Assembly (NCBI RefSeq): GCF_963678635.1
Contig: NC_087066.1
Coordinates: forward strand, 39,513,223 to 39,577,222
Direction of reading: 5' to 3'
Length of the DNA: 64,000 nt
Origin: Symsagittifera roscoffensis
Lineage: Eukaryota; Xenacoelomorpha; Acoela; Convolutidae
Positions 59,874 through 64,000 of this stretch are shown here, piece after piece (position 1 is the stretch's first letter; every line of letters starts with the position of its first letter). Position numbers and translations under genes: made by a program. A model generated the notes under the pieces. The model made no database searches. It was not told where the DNA came from and saw only the letters and a program-made list of their open reading frames with translations.

Positions 59874-61543
59874 ATGGGCGATACAAATGTGTTAATGGAA
59901 TTCCTCTTAGCGAGTCTAGGAGCGACTCTAGACGAGATCTATCAGCGGCTGATTGATTGTGATCTTACACGAGAAGACCCGGGATTGGCGATGTTTGTGG
60001 CCGAGGAGAAAGGTCCGGACACGACTTGGCTCGTGAGCGGGGACTGGGCGAGCAAAGGGATCACCGGCTCGGTGAGATGCCCCTAACCGTTCAGCCTGCG
60101 CAGCCGTTCATCGGAGCGAAAAGACTACGTGATGGGCCGCGCCCGTCTCACTCAGTAGACTCCCCAACCGCTGCTCCTCCTCTCAAGAGAATGAAGGTGA
60201 GCGAGATCGAGATACAGACCTAGGAGACAATCGAGACCTTACAGAAGAAAGAAAGGGATCAGAACGACCTGGTGATAATGCTCGGGACTATCGACGTTTC
60301 GAGGGCCCCTGTAACCCCAGAGGGCAAGTGGGAACCCCTACTGGTCTGCCTCCTGAATGAACTGAAAGAGAAGTAAAGACCCAGACTTGTGGTTCTATGC
60401 ACGATACCACAGAACCCGGAGATGGGCACGCCGGTTGCAGACTTTATGAATGGTAACGTGACCCGGTGGAACGAGATGACTCGCGGTCTGGTAAGGAGCA
60501 ACCCCAGCGAGCTGCGACTCATGGATTTAGAAAACATGCTGCGCATGATTGATCACCTCACGCTCACCAGGGACGGCATACACTTCAATACCCAGCAAGG
60601 GAGGCGCTGGATAAATGACGTGTTACAGACGCAGTTGAAGGAAATGGAACAAGAATTGAGGACAACCGGCTCACTGGCTCGGACAAGTTCGACTGGAGGA
60701 GGTAGAGTGAGGGGTAATGTGACAGAATTACTCGCCAATCGCCTCGGGCCCCTGACAATGCAGACGGGTGCAACTGCTCCCGTCGCTCCGAGCTCAGATG
60801 TGAGAGCGAGGTTGGGGGCTGCCCCTCCTCCCAGGACTCAACCGTTGGAGAGCCGACTGGGCAGCTCGGTTGAGCAGAGCCGGATTAGCTCCCAGTCCGT
60901 GTCTAGGACGATAGACACGTCTGCCACAGCAACTCCTGCTTCGACAGCAGGACAATCGACGAGCGCCGTGCCGACGGAGGGAGTCGAACCAAACAGTGTG
61001 CTGCTCTGGAACCGTCCAGATCCCAGTAGTTGGGGACAATATAAGAAAGACATGTCGGCAAAATTGAACATGAATACATTGACGTGTCGGGAGGATGCAA
61101 GGAAGATGATCGGTGGAGAGGGTCCCACAGTGTCACGATTGTATCGAATACCGGGTGTGGATTGGCTGGTAGCGGGACAGAAACAGTTCAGCTCCGCGAC
61201 TACGCTCAGGTATGTTGACCTCAATGGATTGCCTCAGGACAATACCCTTGGACCCTTGAACACCCGATCTCTCACGGACGTCCGTCGGAGAGCCAGAGAG
61301 CTGACACCACCTGCTAGGAAGGGTAAGTTTCTGACAGAGAATAAGCCCAACAACAAGCATGACAAGATGTACAGACAGTTTGCTAAACCTCCCGGCCAAG
61401 CGCCTGGTGAATACTCGAGAGACTATCCCCGAGCAACCTCGGTGGAAGGAGACGACAGGAGATATGCAGGGCTGACGGCACCAGTCGGTGACAGCCTTTT
61501 TGCCGCTTATGATCCCCTGGATATGAAGGCCGCCAAAATCTGA
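59874..61543 (+). pseudogene. Accessory ORF: SGNH-hydrolase-like domain 1, Pro/Ser-rich linker and start of domain 2
   Basis: ATG at 59874 has G at -3 and +4. After about 65 residues the frame changes near 60078 and continues to 61543, crossed by TAG (60221) and TAA (60374). Domain 1: NDLVIMLGTIDVSR resembles SGNH block III (GxND, here GTID), LVVLCTIPQNP the strand-loop of esterases, and LTRDGIHFNTQQGRRW block V with the catalytic DxxH. The Ser block should lie near the frame change and is uncertain. A Ser/Thr/Ala/Pro-rich stretch (60700-60990) follows. The C-terminus contains TAPVGDSLFAAYD (61478-61516), a canonical GDSL motif that seems to belong with the next ORF. Confidence 0.6.
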
Positions 61544-61545
61544 TA

Positions 61546-62240
61546 GTGGCCAGTTCGGATTATCTCTACACGCCCCGTTCTTTCTTTTGGCCTGATGTAA
61601 TTTTCTTGACGGCGCCTAAGTTGGACTGGGTACAATCAGTAGGCATGAGGATAAGAGTACGAAGGGTGGTCAGCATAGAACCGCAGGTGATAGTGGTTGC
61701 AGGCTCGAATGATCACCTACAGAGCAGAGGGTTGTTGTCGCGTCTGACGGTTGGATCAATTCCGAGCAATGAGGTTATAGGAGAGGCGATAATGACATTG
61801 CTCTCGGCCATGGCTGAGTTAGACACAACAGTGAACCAACGTTTCACTCAAAATGTGGTGAAGGTTGTCTTTGTGTAATCACCGGGGTACGCCACATTGG
61901 CAGAACCCCTTCAGTTTGTGTAGACGATGGTCACAACGATAGCAGAGGGACGATTCAGCGTGATAATACCCGGCCAAACAGAACGGTGGACCCAAATAAC
62001 TAATACCCATACCGATCTGAGCTTCCTGCCATTTGGGCTGACATTTCTAATGCCATACAGGGGTTCAAAGATTGTAGCACAACTCGGTTGGTGCTGGATG
62101 AAGTTCTGGGGTTGGAGCTGTTCAACTTTGCCAGATTATTGAAATTGAGGCCAGGTGTAGATGACGAACATTTGTTAGTACAACGGGTGGCTAATGATCT
62201 CTGGTTCAGACAAATGGATCACGCAGAAAATGAACAGTGA
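61546..62240 (+). pseudogene. SGNH/GDSL-hydrolase-like domain 2 (continuation)
   Basis: Continues from the GDSL motif at 61487-61498. PQVIVVAGSNDHLQSRG holds the GSND of block III (61702-61713) in the context of a hydrophobic strand. A helical segment follows, then KVVFV and the next strands across TAA (61876) and TAG (61921). After a frame change near 61980 the protein runs to 62240 and contains GVDDEHLLVQRVANDLW, whose DDEH (62160-62171) suits the catalytic DxxH. GDSL, GSND and DxxH in the right order and spacing support an SGNH hydrolase. Substrate unknown. Confidence 0.55.
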
Positions 62241-62956
62241 GGACATTTAGAAAAAATATTACGTCGGCGGAAGAGGATCTCATGGCATTGGCTTTGCGTA
62301 CGAAGCCACACACCAATGCATGGTTGTATTTTTCAACGAGATTGTGTACCTTGGGAGAAGATGCGTTCCAGCATGCACCGGCGGTGATCAAAGAGATACA
62401 CGCGTATCTGAAAAACTTGTTTAATGAGAGGGAGTTAGCCGGGGGCATGATGTTGCAGTTGATGCAGGACGTGAATACGATGTAATTGGATAAGTTCCAA
62501 GCTGATATCTTGGCCACGAGGACACAATATGAACGATCAGACGCTGTATTGGGGGGAATGGGAGTGGGATGGACGCCATCCTTCCTGTCAACATGTTACC
62601 CGAGGGCATCCAGGAACCTGATCGCGAGATTCGTCAAGGATATCCGGAAATTGTCAATCGGCTTGATAATGGCCTTGTATGTGGCATTTGGTCACGAGAT
62701 TTTTGTGAAGGGACCTGCGAATCTCTTCACCCAAGCTTTGGCAGACCTGAGATTGGACGGGCTCCTCACCCTGATCGCTATGACCTACGGTCGGTTAGGA
62801 GATCTGCTCGTGCTGTTGCGATACCCAGAACAGCTTCAGGGAACGAGTCGTCAATTCAACGCGCAGTTGGAAACCGCCTCGCTCAAAAAGATGAAGGACT
62901 GGAGGATCCTCCTGCTCCAATATCTCCTGCAACAGAAGCGTCACAGGAGAGGATAA
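62230..62956 (+). pseudogene. Accessory ORF of unknown function, helical
   Basis: One frame is open from 62237 to 62956 except for a TAA at 62483-62485. It overlaps the end of the preceding ORF by a few bases. The product is helical with a hydrophobic centre (RKLSIGLIMALYVAFGHEIF, LDGLLTLIAMTYGRLGDLLV), possibly a membrane-associated or packed helical-bundle protein. No family recognised. Confidence 0.5.
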
Positions 62957-62957
62957 G

Positions 62958-63497
62958 GTGGCGACGGATGCGGGTGAGTGCAAACAGTACTGTGGCATGC
63001 CTTTGCTGACAGATCTGGCTGTCATGATGCGGATCGATCCGCTGGCTCTGATTCATGGACTACGGGAGTTCGTCACAGTGGTGTATGGACCCGTGATGTC
63101 ATTTGCGTTCCCCGATGTGCAAGTAAAGGCATACAGGAACTCGGTGTTGTATGTCAACCTAGTTTCGGTAGTGGATTGCTCCGTGCTGAATTGGGTGGAA
63201 AAGAAGGAGCTAAGAGGGCTAGCCAGCAACGAGAGACTATTTGGAAGAATAGCGGAGCCGGGTTAGGTGTTGATGGACTTCAACAATAATTTTGAATGCC
63301 GAATGGGCCGCGAGGACCTTTCCCATCTCCAGTTCAACCCGAAGCTTTGGAATCTGCGACCAGTGGTGAAGGATTCAGGAGGGGCGATGAGGGTCCCACT
63401 TTCGCCAGAGGCCTACGCACACGTGAAGGAGAACCAGCAAGCGTGGCTTTCCGGGTCCAGGCCGCTGTGGACCAATGCCCTCGATACCCACCGATAA
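62958..63497 (+). pseudogene. Accessory ORF of unknown function
   Basis: Frame open from a GTG at 62958 to 63497, with a TAG at 63264-63266. It begins 2 bp after the stop of the preceding frame and probably belongs to the same ancestral ORF in a changed frame. It encodes a mixed alpha/beta-looking protein (MPLLTDLAVMMRIDPLAL, VMSFAFPDVQVKAYRN, VLYVNLVSVVDC). No domain recognised. Confidence 0.45.
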
Positions 63498-63502
63498 GGA
63501 GG

Positions 63503-64000
63503 ATGTTGTTTGGATTCACATCTCCCGTAATTGCCCCTCGCATCGGAGCGGCTCGTGATGCGGAGAAGAGATTGCTGAAGTGGAGTGAAGGGATGGAGCC
63601 GCGCTTTATCAGTTGGAACGTTGCGGCCATGCACACGCTTGATTTCACATTTCCTGATATTTGGAGCCGAAAGAAGACCAAAGAATCACCTTCCAGGAAG
63701 CCAGAGGTCTCGACTGGGGTGTGGAATGATGTGTATGCACCTGCAGATGACTTATCGAGATTGAAGTGGTCAGGGGAGATGAAGGTAGTAATCCTGGAGG
63801 TCGCAAAGGAGTGCAGGGGAGGCACATACATAACGGTGGATGGTCTGGCGCCACATGGCGAGGATTCGGTAGAATTCCTAGTGAACGATGAGTTATTCTA
63901 CCATGCAGGGGATCTGACCGTACCGGCACGGCCGGACTCGGGTAGGGATATGCGACAAGGCCTTTCGGGACCTGAGCCAAAACCAGACACGAACGATGAC
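63503..64000 (+). CDS. Accessory ORF of unknown function, open at the window end
   Basis: From ATG at 63503 the frame is open for 166 codons to the end of the window, with no stop. Coding sense extends upstream in this frame for some codons (VDQCPRYPPIRRM), so the ATG may not be the true start. Features: GFTSPVIAPRIGAARDAEKR, FISWNVAAMHTLDFTFPDIW, MKVVILEVAKE and VEFLVNDELFYHAGDL. It looks like a folded beta-rich protein, possibly the continuation of 62958-63497 after another frame change. No family recognised. Confidence 0.5.
   Translation, partial: MLFGFTSPVIAPRIGAARDAEKRLLKWSEGMEPRFISWNVAAMHTLDFTFPDIWSRKKTKESPSRKPEVSTGVWNDVYAPADDLSRLKWSGEMKVVILEVAKECRGGTYITVDGLAPHGEDSVEFLVNDELFYHAGDLTVPARPDSGRDMRQGLSGPEPKPDTNDD

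Larger units (their letters stand above)
46839..64000 (+). mobile_element. Giant Ty3/Gypsy-like LTR retroelement (5' part; runs off the window)
   Basis: A continuous plus-strand element with the order repeat-rich leader, ORF1, gag (two CCHC knuckles), protease, RT, RNase H, integrase, then accessory ORFs. The order RT-RNH-IN is that of Ty3/Gypsy (Metaviridae-like) elements. At more than 17 kb it is far longer than the usual 5-10 kb. Composition and codon use are visibly GC-richer than in the AT-rich flanks. Lesions are scattered over all ORFs: frame changes near 52475, 52840, 54390, 54865, 55193 and 57355, and in-frame stops at 57707, 60221, 60374, 61876 and 62483, among others. The copy is therefore inactive. 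The left limit is set at the first 67-bp element and is arbitrary. Confidence 0.85.

Noticed and set aside
62600-62780. Transmembrane envelope protein
   Set aside because: The hydrophobic stretches are short and interspersed with charges, with no signal peptide or fusion-type arrangement visible.

Overview
This is eukaryotic, most likely metazoan, nuclear DNA. The evidence is a long tandem satellite with higher-order repeats, spliced exons with GT/AG borders, tRNA-derived SINEs, two decayed LINEs, a USP14-type deubiquitinase and a very large Ty3/Gypsy-like retroelement. No bacterial signals were seen. The species cannot be told from the sequence; an invertebrate with an AT-rich, repeat-rich genome fits best.

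Layout. (1) 1-22708: AT-rich satellite, about 83 monomers of ~272 bp. Monomer subtypes form higher-order blocks of 2, 5, 6 and 8 monomers, and the right edge is degenerate. (2) 22709-27700: part of a minus-strand gene. Two exons (26366-26529 and 22712-22980) have compatible splice phase, and the second ends in a LisH-like motif resembling GID8/TWA1. The satellite starts 3 nt inside the next intron. The intron between the exons carries three copies of a tRNA-derived SINE. (3) 27668-30450: decayed LINE on the minus strand, ending in an (AAT)n-type tail. (4) 30450-40440: mostly non-genic, with local tandem duplications (91 bp x2, 146 bp x3, 1,227 bp x2) and a decayed LINE endonuclease remnant on the plus strand. 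(5) 40448-41908: an intact single-exon USP14-like gene on the minus strand, the only clearly intact host gene. (6) 42150-46000: a ~170-bp minisatellite split by a second decayed minus-strand LINE, and a possible orphan exon. (7) about 46839 to beyond 64000: a giant Ty3/Gypsy-like LTR retroelement on the plus strand, visibly GC-richer than its surroundings.

The retroelement is the most interesting part. Its upstream region holds a cluster of 67-bp ACCCTCCG...CGGAGGGT inverted-repeat elements, a CCCTCCG direct-repeat cluster and a 186-bp tandem repeat with a conserved hairpin. Next come a coiled-coil leader ORF (ORF1) joined to gag by a 4-nt ATGA stop/start overlap, gag with two CCHC knuckles, protease, reverse transcriptase, RNase H and integrase. 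Downstream of integrase is an unusual accessory module: a macro-domain-like ORF similar in layout to TARG1/OARD1, two SGNH/GDSL-hydrolase-like domains, and at least three unrecognised ORFs running off the window. A ~92-residue domain that precedes the protease is also present at the end of ORF1. This copy is dead: it has several frameshifts and nonsense codons, and Asn replaces the catalytic Asp in both protease and reverse transcriptase. Intact relatives elsewhere may encode the full system. LTR ends, primer-binding site and 3' end could not be placed.
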